From contig NZ_JARKMY010000010.1 of assembly GCF_029360725.1 (NCBI RefSeq), forward strand, positions 762,431 through 826,430: a DNA stretch of 64,000 nucleotides. Reading direction: 5' to 3'. The notes beneath the pieces were generated by a model, which ran no database searches, had not been told where the DNA came from, and saw only the letters and a list, made by a program, of their open reading frames with translations. The translations under genes were made by a program, and so were the position numbers. Origin of the DNA: Chryseolinea sp. H1M3-3. Lineage in GTDB: Bacteria; Bacteroidota; Bacteroidia; Cytophagales; Cyclobacteriaceae. This document shows, piece by piece, positions 10,835 through 18,712 of the stretch (position 1 is its first letter; each line of letters begins with the position of its first letter).

Positions 10835-11395
10835 TTATCCGTTTCCGTTTGCTACCCATTTAACGAAGAAGAAGGCGCCGATTACCAGCGAGATTGCACC
10901 GAGCACCCAGAATATATTACTAACGCCGGCGAGCATAATCATCACAATTCCGCCTACGCCAAATACAATGGCAAGCCCTGATAATGTATCAAATTCTTTA
11001 ATCGCGTTAACAGATTCCGTACCCTCATTCTTGCGTGCCTTTTTTGCATAGCTTAAGACTTGTTTTTTCAAGGCTTTCCGAAAGGTTTTACGTTCGTCTT
11101 TCGACATCTCCTTAAATTTTTCAGCGATGTTTTGCGCATCTGGCGACAACGTTGCTTTTTCGGGGGCGGAAGAAAGATTCTTTATTTCACTCACAACGGG
11201 CTGACTGGCCGAATTTGCTACAATTGTGTGTTGATCAACCACTAATGGGCTATGCTCGGCCGCTACACTCCGTGTCTCTTCGTTCATTTTTTTTCCACTT
11301 TGATAGTCATAATGATCAAAATGATACGCGTATTTCGGCGACGAACAAGACGTTAAAAAGACTGCCGCAACAATAAGTACTTGGTAAAATTTCAT
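10835..11395 (-). CDS. Lipoprotein with two C-terminal membrane segments
   Basis: The start at 11395 is chosen because it yields MKFYQVLIVAAVFLTSC, a lipoprotein signal peptide with the lipobox cysteine at residue 17; an in-frame upstream start would bury it. A polar middle region with a basic helix (KFKEMSKDERKTFRKALKKQ) is followed by two hydrophobic segments near the C-terminus. No catalytic motif is visible. Function unknown; similar small lipoprotein-plus-TM proteins are common in Bacteroidota. It is followed (on the minus strand, upstream) by another small membrane-protein gene. Confidence 0.7.
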   Translation of the reverse strand: MKFYQVLIVAAVFLTSCSSPKYAYHFDHYDYQSGKKMNEETRSVAAEHSPLVVDQHTIVANSASQPVVSEIKNLSSAPEKATLSPDAQNIAEKFKEMSKDERKTFRKALKKQVLSYAKKARKNEGTESVNAIKEFDTLSGLAIVFGVGGIVMIMLAGVSNIFWVLGAISLVIGAFFFVKWVANGNG

Positions 11396-11399
11396 AATC

Positions 11400-11753
11400 T
11401 TACTTTTTAGTTTTCCTGAACGAGGATAATCTTTTAAAAAGTCTCTTCTCGAACGCCCAAAAGAAAGTGAATTGGCCGAACAAGAATCCATAACCCAATA
11501 ATAAAACATTATACAGCGGCAATATTAAAATATAATACAATATCGATGCTACCACTGTGTCGCCTCGTTCACCCGCCAGAAATTGAAGCAGCGGCTTTTT
11601 TATAAACAACACTGTAAAACCTGTACATGCAAATACAATCAAAACAATGATCACCTGCAATGGACTACCCAGATTCCATCGTTCCTTAAGTCTTTCAAGC
11701 CATGTCACGCGACGTATGTTTATCAAAGATCCAATTTCAAAAAATATTTCCAT
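11400..11753 (-). CDS. Small membrane protein, DUF6787-like
   Basis: A 117-residue protein with two membrane segments (about residues 33-52 and 70-95) and the tail GQFTFFWAFEKRLFKRL, resembling DUF6787 proteins of Bacteroidota (recalled similarity, not a search). The listed ATG start overlaps the upstream pseudouridine synthase gene by 31 bases; a GTG at 11708 giving VTWLERLKERW would avoid the overlap and also fits the family N-terminus. Function unknown. Confidence 0.6.
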   Translation of the reverse strand: MEIFFEIGSLINIRRVTWLERLKERWNLGSPLQVIIVLIVFACTGFTVLFIKKPLLQFLAGERGDTVVASILYYILILPLYNVLLLGYGFLFGQFTFFWAFEKRLFKRLSSFRKTKK

Positions 11754-12415
11754 AAACCCATGCGTGGCAACGGCGCTTTAACGACCACAGGGATCTTTTT
11801 CACCGGATGCTGAAAAGATAACTGCTTAGCATGCAAGCAAATACTTCCATCTTCATTGGGATCTGTATCTCCGTATTTAAGGTCTCCTTTTATCGGACAG
11901 CCCATACTTGACAGTTGTACCCGTATTTGATGCGGCCTGCCAGTCAACGGATGTACTTCCAAAAGCCAAAGTCCGGCCACTGAAGTTAAAACGCGATAAT
12001 CCAATTCTGCATATTGTGACCCAGGACTTTCGTTCTTAAACGCTGTGGTTTTATTCTTCTTTTCATCTTTTAACAGCCAGTGCCTCAGTGTACCCTCCGG
12101 GAATGGCGGCTTATTTTTTACGATAGCCCAATATACTTTTTCGGTTTCCTTGTTTCGAAATAACTCATTCATTCTCTGCAAGGCTTTCGTAGTTCTGGCC
12201 AAAGCAACCACACCGCTTACAGGACGGTCGAGCCGATGCACCAAACCTAAAAAAACCGCACCGGGTTTTGCAAATTTCTCTTTGATGTAGTCTTTACAAA
12301 GGTCGACCAAAGACGCATCACCCGAGACATCACCCTGACTAAGGATGCCTGGAGATTTATTAACAATCAACAAATGATTGTCTTCATAAAGTACAGTGAA
12401 AGCCGTATTCTCCAA
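11723..12415 (-). CDS. RluA-family pseudouridine synthase
   Basis: Converts specific uridines of rRNA or tRNA into pseudouridine. The catalytic motif is HRLDRPVSG at residues 60-68 with the catalytic Asp at 63. The downstream PLTGRPHQIRVQLSSMGCPIKGD motif completes the family signature. At 230 residues it lacks an N-terminal S4 domain, so it belongs with the RluC/TruC-like short forms. Which RNA position is modified cannot be assigned. Confidence 0.88.
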   Translation of the reverse strand: MENTAFTVLYEDNHLLIVNKSPGILSQGDVSGDASLVDLCKDYIKEKFAKPGAVFLGLVHRLDRPVSGVVALARTTKALQRMNELFRNKETEKVYWAIVKNKPPFPEGTLRHWLLKDEKKNKTTAFKNESPGSQYAELDYRVLTSVAGLWLLEVHPLTGRPHQIRVQLSSMGCPIKGDLKYGDTDPNEDGSICLHAKQLSFQHPVKKIPVVVKAPLPRMGLWKYFLKLDL

Positions 12416-12490
12416 GTTTAGAAATAATATAGATGATCATGGCACATAAGCATTGGGCCATTACTAAGCAGATTAAAAGGATTTTAAATG

Positions 12491-12937
12491 TTAAAATGAA
12501 GACACAAATCGCGTAGGATTAACAAAGAGCGTCTCTGTGCTAAAGGAATTACCCGGAATGGATATTAACACTTCGTGGACCAACGTCTTCCACCCCCGCA
12601 ATGTATCTGGTCGTTCAAAGGTCATCGTTGCACCTAAGTCCCTCAACGAACCAATCACGTCCGAAGTAATTTTCGGAGCATATAGGGCAACAGGAACATC
12701 TTCAAACCCTCCGTCGCTTCTCAGTTCCGAGAGGCATTGAACTCCTTTTTTTCCACGCATGTTCAGATTCATGAAGATGATGCTTGGTTTTTGCACGACT
12801 CCACTGATCAACGCTTCCACCGCTTCTTCTTGAAATACAAAGCTTAAACACTGGATCTCGGAATCTATCGAAGCCACGGCTTCTTTGATAAATTGAAGAT
12901 CATCCTTATTGGTATCGATCAATACAATTGTTTTCAT
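12491..12937 (-). CDS. Degenerate (pseudo-)receiver domain protein
   Basis: A stand-alone CheY-like receiver of 148 residues. The ATG at 12937 (MKTIVLIDTNKDD) is preferred over an upstream TTG. Key phosphorylation residues are changed: the usual acceptor Asp in a LDLNMP-type motif is Asn (FMNLNMR), the conserved Ser/Thr on strand 4 is Ala (LYAPK), the conserved Lys is Arg (FERPDT), and the second acidic residue near the N-terminus is Thr. The fold is therefore recognisable, but phosphorylation is unlikely; it may signal by protein binding alone. No kinase is adjacent. Confidence 0.78.
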   Translation of the reverse strand: MKTIVLIDTNKDDLQFIKEAVASIDSEIQCLSFVFQEEAVEALISGVVQKPSIIFMNLNMRGKKGVQCLSELRSDGGFEDVPVALYAPKITSDVIGSLRDLGATMTFERPDTLRGWKTLVHEVLISIPGNSFSTETLFVNPTRFVSSF

Positions 12938-13060
12938 AGCCTCGGAGTTCAATAAGTTAATATGATAAGTCTACAAATTAACACATAGTTCAGTAAAGCT
13001 GAGTGGTTAACGTTACCTAGTTTTTTGATTTGGGAAAATAGTTTGTGAAAAACGATTCAT

Positions 13061-13094
13061 TTTGGGAATCCTTGATTCATTCTAGTTACATTTG
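13061..13094 (+). promoter_or_regulatory. Candidate promoter upstream of the small ORF at 13227
   Basis: TTTG at 13061-13064 and TACATTTG at 13087-13094, 22 bases apart, match Bacteroidota promoter boxes. The gap to the next gene is 132 bases, leaving a long leader; nothing else is recognisable between 12938 and 13226. Confidence 0.45.
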
Positions 13095-13226
13095 TACGTT
13101 GAAACCGCCAAAAACGACCGGTTTTTGAAGGTTTAAAGATGTATTCTACCGAATAACCGGATAGATTCAAATGTCTTCGAAAATGGAGTAATTCTTGTAA
13201 TTAAGGGTTTCAACAGTAAGCCCCTT

Positions 13227-13412
13227 ATGAAAAACATAAATCAAGAAATCACAAATTCTACAACCAATCCCGACGTTACTACAGAATCCGCAGATGCGAA
13301 ATACTGGCGCGAAAAATATGAAATTTCAACGCGGCATCTGATGGTAGCCGTTAAAGAATGGGGCCGGTTAAGACAACAAGTTGAAGAGTACCACCGCAGC
13401 AAAGTCGCATAG
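13227..13412 (+). CDS. Small hypothetical protein
   Basis: A 61-residue, mostly helical protein (KYWREKYEISTRHLMVAVKEWGRLRQQVEEYHRS) with no signal peptide or membrane segment. The charged helix could mediate protein contacts. Support is an ATG start, a promoter-like pair upstream and balanced coding composition; I do not recognise a family. It is isolated between the pseudo-receiver gene and the sugar-oxidation cluster. Confidence 0.45.
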   Translation: MKNINQEITNSTTNPDVTTESADAKYWREKYEISTRHLMVAVKEWGRLRQQVEEYHRSKVA

Positions 13413-13552
13413 AACCACTCTGCCTTTTTATTTACTGAGCTGGTTAATTGGCTTTGACCGTACACCAACTGCTTTTTACCATCTCACCGGCCTTCGCTTA
13501 ACTTCATAAAACTTTTTATGAAGTTAGAACCCATTGCGCTACCTTCATTTCT

Positions 13553-14479
13553 ATGAGCAACCCTTTTAAGCGCAGAACGTTTATCCAATCTTTTCTTGCA
13601 GTCCCTATTTTGACTACCGCCGGGGTTACCATCAACACAACCAGTTTTTCACAAGATAGAAATGTAAATTCCGGAAAGGGAAAGTTGAAATTGAGCCTCA
13701 ATGCTTTTTCATTTAACGGTCCTCTTATGGAAAAGAAAATGACGCTGGATCAACTGCTGGAAACCTGTGCTGAAATCGGGTTTGATGGCGTTGATATCAC
13801 GGGGTATTATTTCCCGGGGTATCCGAACGTTCCGCCCGACGAATATTTGTATCACGTGAAAAGAAAAGCATTTCGTCTGGGGCTTGATATCACAGGTACC
13901 GGTGTTCGTAATGATTTTACAGATCCGAATAAAAACAAGAGGAGTGAACATGTTACGCTCGTAAAAAATTGGATTGATGCTGCTTCAAAATTAGGAGCAC
14001 CCGTGATTCGGATTTTTGCAGGTACACAAAATCCAAAGGAGTATTCCCGCGAACAGATAACGGCGTGGATGTTGGCTGATATAAAAGAATGTTTGGCTTA
14101 TGGCAAACAAAAAGGTGTGATCGTCGCCATTCAAAACCACAACGATTTTATTATGACTGCCGATCATGCCATTGAATTTATTGAGAAAATAAATTCGGAA
14201 TGGTTTGGACTTATTCTGGATACAGGAAGTTACCGGGTACATGATCCATATGCCGAGATTGCTAAATCAGCAAAATATGCAGTCAACTGGCAGATCAAGG
14301 AAAATGTGTTTATCAATGGCCTTGAAAAGGAAGCAGACATTCCTAAAATAATTCAAACGATACACGCTTCTGGCTATCGCGGTTACATACCCATTGAAAC
14401 CTTAGGAGCAGGCGATCCGAAACCCAAAGTTATTGCACTTTATAAAAAGGTTAAAGACGCCGTCTCTCAATTCTCCTGA
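13553..14479 (+). CDS. Exported sugar isomerase/epimerase-like TIM-barrel protein
   Basis: Xylose-isomerase-like TIM barrel (AP endonuclease 2 superfamily). The N-terminus carries a twin-arginine-type signal (KRRTFIQSFLAVPILTTAG), suggesting folded export. Family landmarks are LDQLLETCAEIGFDGVDITGY, the VRIFAGTQ strand, IQNHNDF with metal-ligand-type His, LILDTG and the terminal PIETLGAGDP containing a probable metal-binding Glu. It heads a cluster with a Gluconate_2-dh3 protein, a GMC oxidoreductase and a second TIM-barrel protein. By analogy with known oxidoreductase/TIM-barrel pairs it may process a 3-keto sugar; that is inference. Confidence 0.82.
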   Translation: MSNPFKRRTFIQSFLAVPILTTAGVTINTTSFSQDRNVNSGKGKLKLSLNAFSFNGPLMEKKMTLDQLLETCAEIGFDGVDITGYYFPGYPNVPPDEYLYHVKRKAFRLGLDITGTGVRNDFTDPNKNKRSEHVTLVKNWIDAASKLGAPVIRIFAGTQNPKEYSREQITAWMLADIKECLAYGKQKGVIVAIQNHNDFIMTADHAIEFIEKINSEWFGLILDTGSYRVHDPYAEIAKSAKYAVNWQIKENVFINGLEKEADIPKIIQTIHASGYRGYIPIETLGAGDPKPKVIALYKKVKDAVSQFS

Positions 14480-14639
14480 GGTGCCCTTTCATCCGATAAG
14501 TTTTCAGGTCTGTCCTTATTTCACTACCTTAATATTCCTTGCATACGGCCTGCTATCCGGTCTTAAAAATTACCTTTCAAGGTTGACGTGAGTTTGATAC
14601 ATTGATTCAAATAGGCTATAAATCATTAATTATTTAAGT

Positions 14640-15161
14640 ATGAACCGGCGAACTACATTAAAAAATTTACTGATTGCCTCCGGAGGGTTGATCACACTTC
14701 CCGCATGGGGGCAAAACTGGCATGTTAACGACCTGCCTACACTGCCATATTCGTTTTCAGTAGCAAGTCAGGAAATGCTAACAGCGGTCGCAGATACCAT
14801 TATTCCTGCAGGGAATTCCATCGGCGCATTATCTGTTGGCGTCGACAAGTTTTTGCAAAAACTGATTGCCAATTGCTACGAGGCGAATGTTCAGGAAAAC
14901 GTAAAAACACAATTGGCGGCCCTGGATAACGGCGCCAAAAGTACTTACGGAAAATCTTTTACCACCTGCGATCAGATGCAACGTCAAACACTTCTCGAAA
15001 AACTGGCTGTATCCGAAAATCAAAATGAAAAAGACTTTTTCACATTGATAAAATCCGAGACCATCAGAGGTTTTAATACTTCCAGAGAAGTGATGTTACA
15101 ATATTTGAAATACAAAATTCTACCAGGCCACTTCCACGGTTGCGTAGACGCAACCGCTTAA
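14640..15161 (+). CDS. Gluconate 2-dehydrogenase subunit 3-like protein
   Basis: Small partner of a periplasmic flavin-dependent sugar dehydrogenase. It has a Tat-like leader (MNRRTTLKNLLIASGG) that may carry the cofactor-containing large subunit across the membrane. The mature region (LTAVADTIIPAGNSIGALSVGVDKFLQKL) matches the Gluconate_2-dh3 family. It ends 4 bases before the GMC oxidoreductase gene, strongly implying a complex. In the family this subunit is needed for large-subunit maturation and export. Length of 173 residues is normal. Confidence 0.85.
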   Translation: MNRRTTLKNLLIASGGLITLPAWGQNWHVNDLPTLPYSFSVASQEMLTAVADTIIPAGNSIGALSVGVDKFLQKLIANCYEANVQENVKTQLAALDNGAKSTYGKSFTTCDQMQRQTLLEKLAVSENQNEKDFFTLIKSETIRGFNTSREVMLQYLKYKILPGHFHGCVDATA

Positions 15162-15165
15162 CGTT

Positions 15166-16869
15166 ATGGCAAATTTATTACTGGATTCCCGCAAGAAAAG
15201 AACCTATGATGCAATCGTAATTGGTTCAGGTGCCAGCGGCGGCTGGGCTGCAAAAGAACTGTGCGATAAAGGATTGAAGACCCTGGTGTTGGAAAGAGGC
15301 CGTGATGTAAAACACATTCAGGACTACCCTACCGCAAGTAAAGCGCCGTGGCAATTTGAGTATAGGGGTACCGTTCCAATAGAAAAACGCGTTGGTTATG
15401 GAAGTGCCCGATTCCTGAGAGAAGAATCCTTGCATTGGCAGATCAAAGACGATGAACAACCTTTTATTCAAGAGAAACCCTTTCGTTGGTTTCGTGGATA
15501 CCACGTTGGCGGCAAGTCATTGTTATGGGCAAGGCAGACACAACGGTGGAGCGACTTTGATTTTGAAGGCCCGGCACGAGACGGTTTCGCTGTTGACTGG
15601 CCTATCCGTTATAAAGACCTTGAGGCATGGTACGCCCACGTCGAAAAATTCGCAGGCATCGCAGGGAACCGCGATGGATTGCCGGAATTACCAGACAGTG
15701 AATGCATGCCGCCCTACGAAGTGAGTTGCATTGAGCATTATTTTAAAGAAAGCGTTCAAAAGAATTTTGGTGATCGTCACGTAATACAAGCACGTTGCGC
15801 GCATCTTTCGGATCCCCAACCCATTCACATCGAGCAGGGAAGACATAAATGCCAGAATCAAACCATGTGCAATCGTGGCTGTGTTTACGGTGGATATTTC
15901 AGCAGTAACGCCTCCACTATTCCGTGGGCTATGAAGACAAAAAAGCTTACCATGCGCCCGCATGCAGTTGTTCATTCTGTTATTTATGACGAAAAGAAAA
16001 ATCGGGCGACAGGTGTACGGGTCATTGATGCCAACAAAAAGGAAATGATGGAATTTTACGCAGACATCATTTTTGTGAATGCATCGGCCTTAAATACAAA
16101 CGCCATATTACTAAATTCGACCTCCAACAGATTTCCAAATGGTTTAGGCAATGATAGCGGTGTTTTAGGAAAATACATCTCCTGGCATAACTATCGAGGA
16201 AAGGCCAATGCTGAATACGAAGGTTTCAAAGATAAAAAAACCGACGGTAGAAGTCCTACACACAGTTATATTCCACGGTTCAGAAATGTAAGAAAACAAG
16301 ACATGGATTTTTTGCGTGGATATGCGATCGGTATTGGTGGCGGAAGAGGAAATAAAACAGACACCTCAATGATTGGTGATCAACTGCGTGAGAACATTTT
16401 ACATCCCGTATTAGGAAATTGGCACATCAGCAGTTGGATGATGGGTGAAGTCGTTCCCATTGAACAAAATCATGTTCGATTGCATACTGACTTAAAAGAT
16501 AAGTATGGTATTCCGCAGCTCATCATCTCTTGCGACTGGACAGAGAATGATGAGAAAATGGTTGCGGATTATGTCGAACAATCCAAAGAAATGTTTGAGA
16601 AAGCTGGTTTCGTGAATATCACCGCTGTAGATACCAAATCGCCTCCAGGTTCCGACATTCACGAAATGGGTGGCGTTCGTATGGGCCGCGATCCTAAAAC
16701 TTCAATGCTCAACGATTGGAATCAACTTCATCATTGTAAAAATGTTTTTGTTACCGATGGTGCTTGCATGACTTCGACAGGAACACAAAATCCTACACTA
16801 ACTTTCATGGCACTAACAGCACGCGCTGCTAACTACGCCGTTGATGAATTAAAAAAAGGAAATATTTAA
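15166..16869 (+). CDS. GMC-family FAD oxidoreductase (sugar dehydrogenase large subunit)
   Basis: Flavoprotein oxidising a sugar hydroxyl in the periplasm, probably passing electrons to a cytochrome. The FAD-binding motif VIGSGASGGWAA starts at about residue 19. The GMC C-terminal block holds HEMGGVRMGRDP (catalytic His near 500) and GTQNPTLT (Asn near 549). A cysteine group CQNQTMCNRGC lies near 225-235, as in gluconate-type and glucoside 3-dehydrogenase relatives. It has no signal of its own and is likely co-exported with the preceding Tat-signal subunit. The neighbouring isomerase-like genes favour a glucoside 3-dehydrogenase role; substrate is not proven. Confidence 0.87.
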   Translation: MANLLLDSRKKRTYDAIVIGSGASGGWAAKELCDKGLKTLVLERGRDVKHIQDYPTASKAPWQFEYRGTVPIEKRVGYGSARFLREESLHWQIKDDEQPFIQEKPFRWFRGYHVGGKSLLWARQTQRWSDFDFEGPARDGFAVDWPIRYKDLEAWYAHVEKFAGIAGNRDGLPELPDSECMPPYEVSCIEHYFKESVQKNFGDRHVIQARCAHLSDPQPIHIEQGRHKCQNQTMCNRGCVYGGYFSSNASTIPWAMKTKKLTMRPHAVVHSVIYDEKKNRATGVRVIDANKKEMMEFYADIIFVNASALNTNAILLNSTSNRFPNGLGNDSGVLGKYISWHNYRGKANAEYEGFKDKKTDGRSPTHSYIPRFRNVRKQDMDFLRGYAIGIGGGRGNKTDTSMIGDQLRENILHPVLGNWHISSWMMGEVVPIEQNHVRLHTDLKDKYGIPQLIISCDWTENDEKMVADYVEQSKEMFEKAGFVNITAVDTKSPPGSDIHEMGGVRMGRDPKTSMLNDWNQLHHCKNVFVTDGACMTSTGTQNPTLTFMALTARAANYAVDELKKGNI

Positions 16870-16880
16870 AAACATTATTC

Positions 16881-16920
16881 ATCTTCAACACTCCGAACAT
16901 CAACACTTCAACACTTTATA
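16881..16920 (+). repeat. TTCAACACT-rich leader repeat, copy 1
   Basis: Short reiterations of CTTCAACACTCCGAACAT and TCAACACTTCAACACT abut the ATG at 16922. The same motif family occurs before the genes at 24466 and at 51204 (minus strand), always directly ahead of the start codon. Confidence 0.65.
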
Positions 16921-16921
16921 A

Positions 16922-17788
16922 ATGAAAAAATATCTTACGCTTGCACTCATATTATGTATACTATCTGTGACGACTGAACGTGCAGTTGCTCAGAAGAAAA
17001 AAGAACCTTTGTATACAGCGCCTCTAGGGATTGCCCCATATACCTTCCGTAGAAGTTTCCCCAACGGAGTGGCTGCTACGCTGGACACCATTAAGAATAT
17101 GGGATTCACGGAAATTGAAGGCGGCGGCGGCCGTGACATGAGTCCCGCAGAATACAAAAAATTATGCGATGAACGCGGTCTTAGTATTCCATCCATGGGA
17201 ACTGGTTACGAAACACTGGTAAAAGATCCGCAAGCCGTCGCCGATCATGCAAAAATATTAGGAGCGAAGTATGTTATGTGCGCCTGGATACCACACAAAA
17301 CGGGAAGCTTTAATTTTGACAACGCCAAGAAAGCTGTCGATGATTTTAACGCCGCGGGAAAAGTATTGAAAGAAAATGGTATTACACTTTGTTACCACGC
17401 TCATGGTTACGAATTCTGGCCACATGAAAAAGGAACATTGCTGGATTATATCATCACCAATACAAATCCAGATTATGTTTCTTTTGAAATGGATGTAATG
17501 TGGATCTACTTTGGTGGTGGCGATCCTGCTAAACTTCTCAAGAAATATGGTGACCGTTGGAAACTCATGCATCTTAAAGATTTAAAGAAAGGAACTAAGA
17601 AAGATCTAACGGGTCTTACTTCACCAGAGAATGACGTTCCGCTCGGCACGGGCGAACTTGATATTCCTGGCATCTTAAAAGCAGCAAAAAAAGTGGGTAT
17701 TAAACACTACTTTATCGAGGATGAAAGCAGCAACGTTACAGTATCCGTACCGCAAAGTATTGCCTATCTTAAAAGCCTGACGAAATAA
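16922..17788 (+). CDS. Periplasmic sugar isomerase/epimerase-like TIM-barrel protein
   Basis: Second xylose-isomerase-like protein of the cluster. A Sec signal peptide ends ERAVAQ. The barrel shows GIAPYTFRRSFP, MGFTEIEGGGGRD, CYHAHGYEF with probable metal-ligand His residues, SFEMDVMWIYFGGGDP and the terminal HYFIEDESS containing an acidic ligand. Its place 52 bases after the GMC gene suggests it acts on the oxidised sugar, for example as an epimerase or 3-keto-glycoside lyase (inference). It is distinct in sequence from the first TIM-barrel protein, so the two may act at different steps. A TTCAACACT repeat leader abuts its ATG. Confidence 0.85.
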   Translation: MKKYLTLALILCILSVTTERAVAQKKKEPLYTAPLGIAPYTFRRSFPNGVAATLDTIKNMGFTEIEGGGGRDMSPAEYKKLCDERGLSIPSMGTGYETLVKDPQAVADHAKILGAKYVMCAWIPHKTGSFNFDNAKKAVDDFNAAGKVLKENGITLCYHAHGYEFWPHEKGTLLDYIITNTNPDYVSFEMDVMWIYFGGGDPAKLLKKYGDRWKLMHLKDLKKGTKKDLTGLTSPENDVPLGTGELDIPGILKAAKKVGIKHYFIEDESSNVTVSVPQSIAYLKSLTK

Positions 17789-17820
17789 GATTTTTCTACG
17801 GTTACAAAGTACTCTACAAT

Positions 17821-17855
17821 AAGCCAGCGTACCATTGGGTGCGGTGGCTTTGTTG
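17821..17855 (+). terminator. Hairpin after the sugar-oxidation cluster
   Basis: AAGCC at 17821-17825 pairs with GGCTT at 17846-17850, with further pairing inside and a T-rich stretch (TGTTGTTT) following. It lies 33 bases after the last gene of the cluster. The rest of the 17789-18149 gap (361 bases) shows no gene and no clear signal. Confidence 0.5.
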
Positions 17856-18149
17856 TTTATCTGATAAAAACTTACCTCATACTAACACCCTTCAGTTTGA
17901 CCTTCCCCTGGTAACTACTCGCCGGACGGTTTAATAGGGAGTCAAAAACATAAAAGCTACGCTTAATAACTTACAATTTTCAAAGGGCTCACGGAATACA
18001 AGATTACTTGCACATACGTATGTTCCTTTTGCAATACCCAAGAATTATAATGGAAAGAATAGCAAAATTCATCCTTTAACTATCCCGCTGATTTTATCAT
18101 GGGACCATTTTGAGCTGACACAAAGCCTTAGTCTTATTCGACAACACCT

Positions 18150-18704
18150 ATGAGCCCCGCCCGACTTTTACTTCTCCTCGTTGTCATGTCACTGTTCAAC
18201 CACGAATTGCGGGCTCAGAAAAAATACAGTACCCAAAAGGCGCGCATGGAATTTACATCAGAAGCGGAACTTGAATTGATCAAAGCCGCTTCAGGCCACG
18301 TAAAAGGAATCTTGGATCCCACCACCAACAACTTTGCATTCTCAATTGACGTCAAAAGTTTTCAGGGTTTTAATAGTTCGCTTCAACGTGAGCATTTCAA
18401 CGAGAAATACATGGAAAGCGAAAAATATCCGAGGGCCTTGTTTAGCGGAAAGATCATCGAGCGAATTGACTTTACGAAAAATGGTTCTTACGATGTTCGT
18501 GCGAAAGGAGAGCTCGATATTCATGGCGTAAAGCAAACGCGCATCATCAAGGGAAAAATCATTATCAGTGACGGAACTTTACAGGTCAATGCCCAGTTTA
18601 CGGTTCCGCTCTCCGATCATAACATTTCCATTCCCACCATCGTCAGCCAGAAAATTGCTACACAGATACAGGTACAATTTGATGCCTCCATGCAACTTCA
18701 ATAG
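18150..18704 (+). CDS. YceI-like periplasmic protein
   Basis: Signal peptide ending ELRAQ, followed by a lipocalin-like barrel typical of YceI proteins: KARMEFTSEAELELIKAASGHVKGILDP, FAFSIDVKSFQGFNSSLQREHFNEKYMESEKYPRALFSGK, and GELDIHGVKQTR. The family binds polyisoprenoid lipids in the periplasm, so lipid or quinone carriage is plausible. It precedes the propeller sensor gene by only 8 bases, suggesting the two are co-transcribed, perhaps so the sensor monitors the same compartment. The 184-residue length is normal. Confidence 0.82.
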   Translation: MSPARLLLLLVVMSLFNHELRAQKKYSTQKARMEFTSEAELELIKAASGHVKGILDPTTNNFAFSIDVKSFQGFNSSLQREHFNEKYMESEKYPRALFSGKIIERIDFTKNGSYDVRAKGELDIHGVKQTRIIKGKIIISDGTLQVNAQFTVPLSDHNISIPTIVSQKIATQIQVQFDASMQLQ

Positions 18705-18712
18705 TTAACTAT

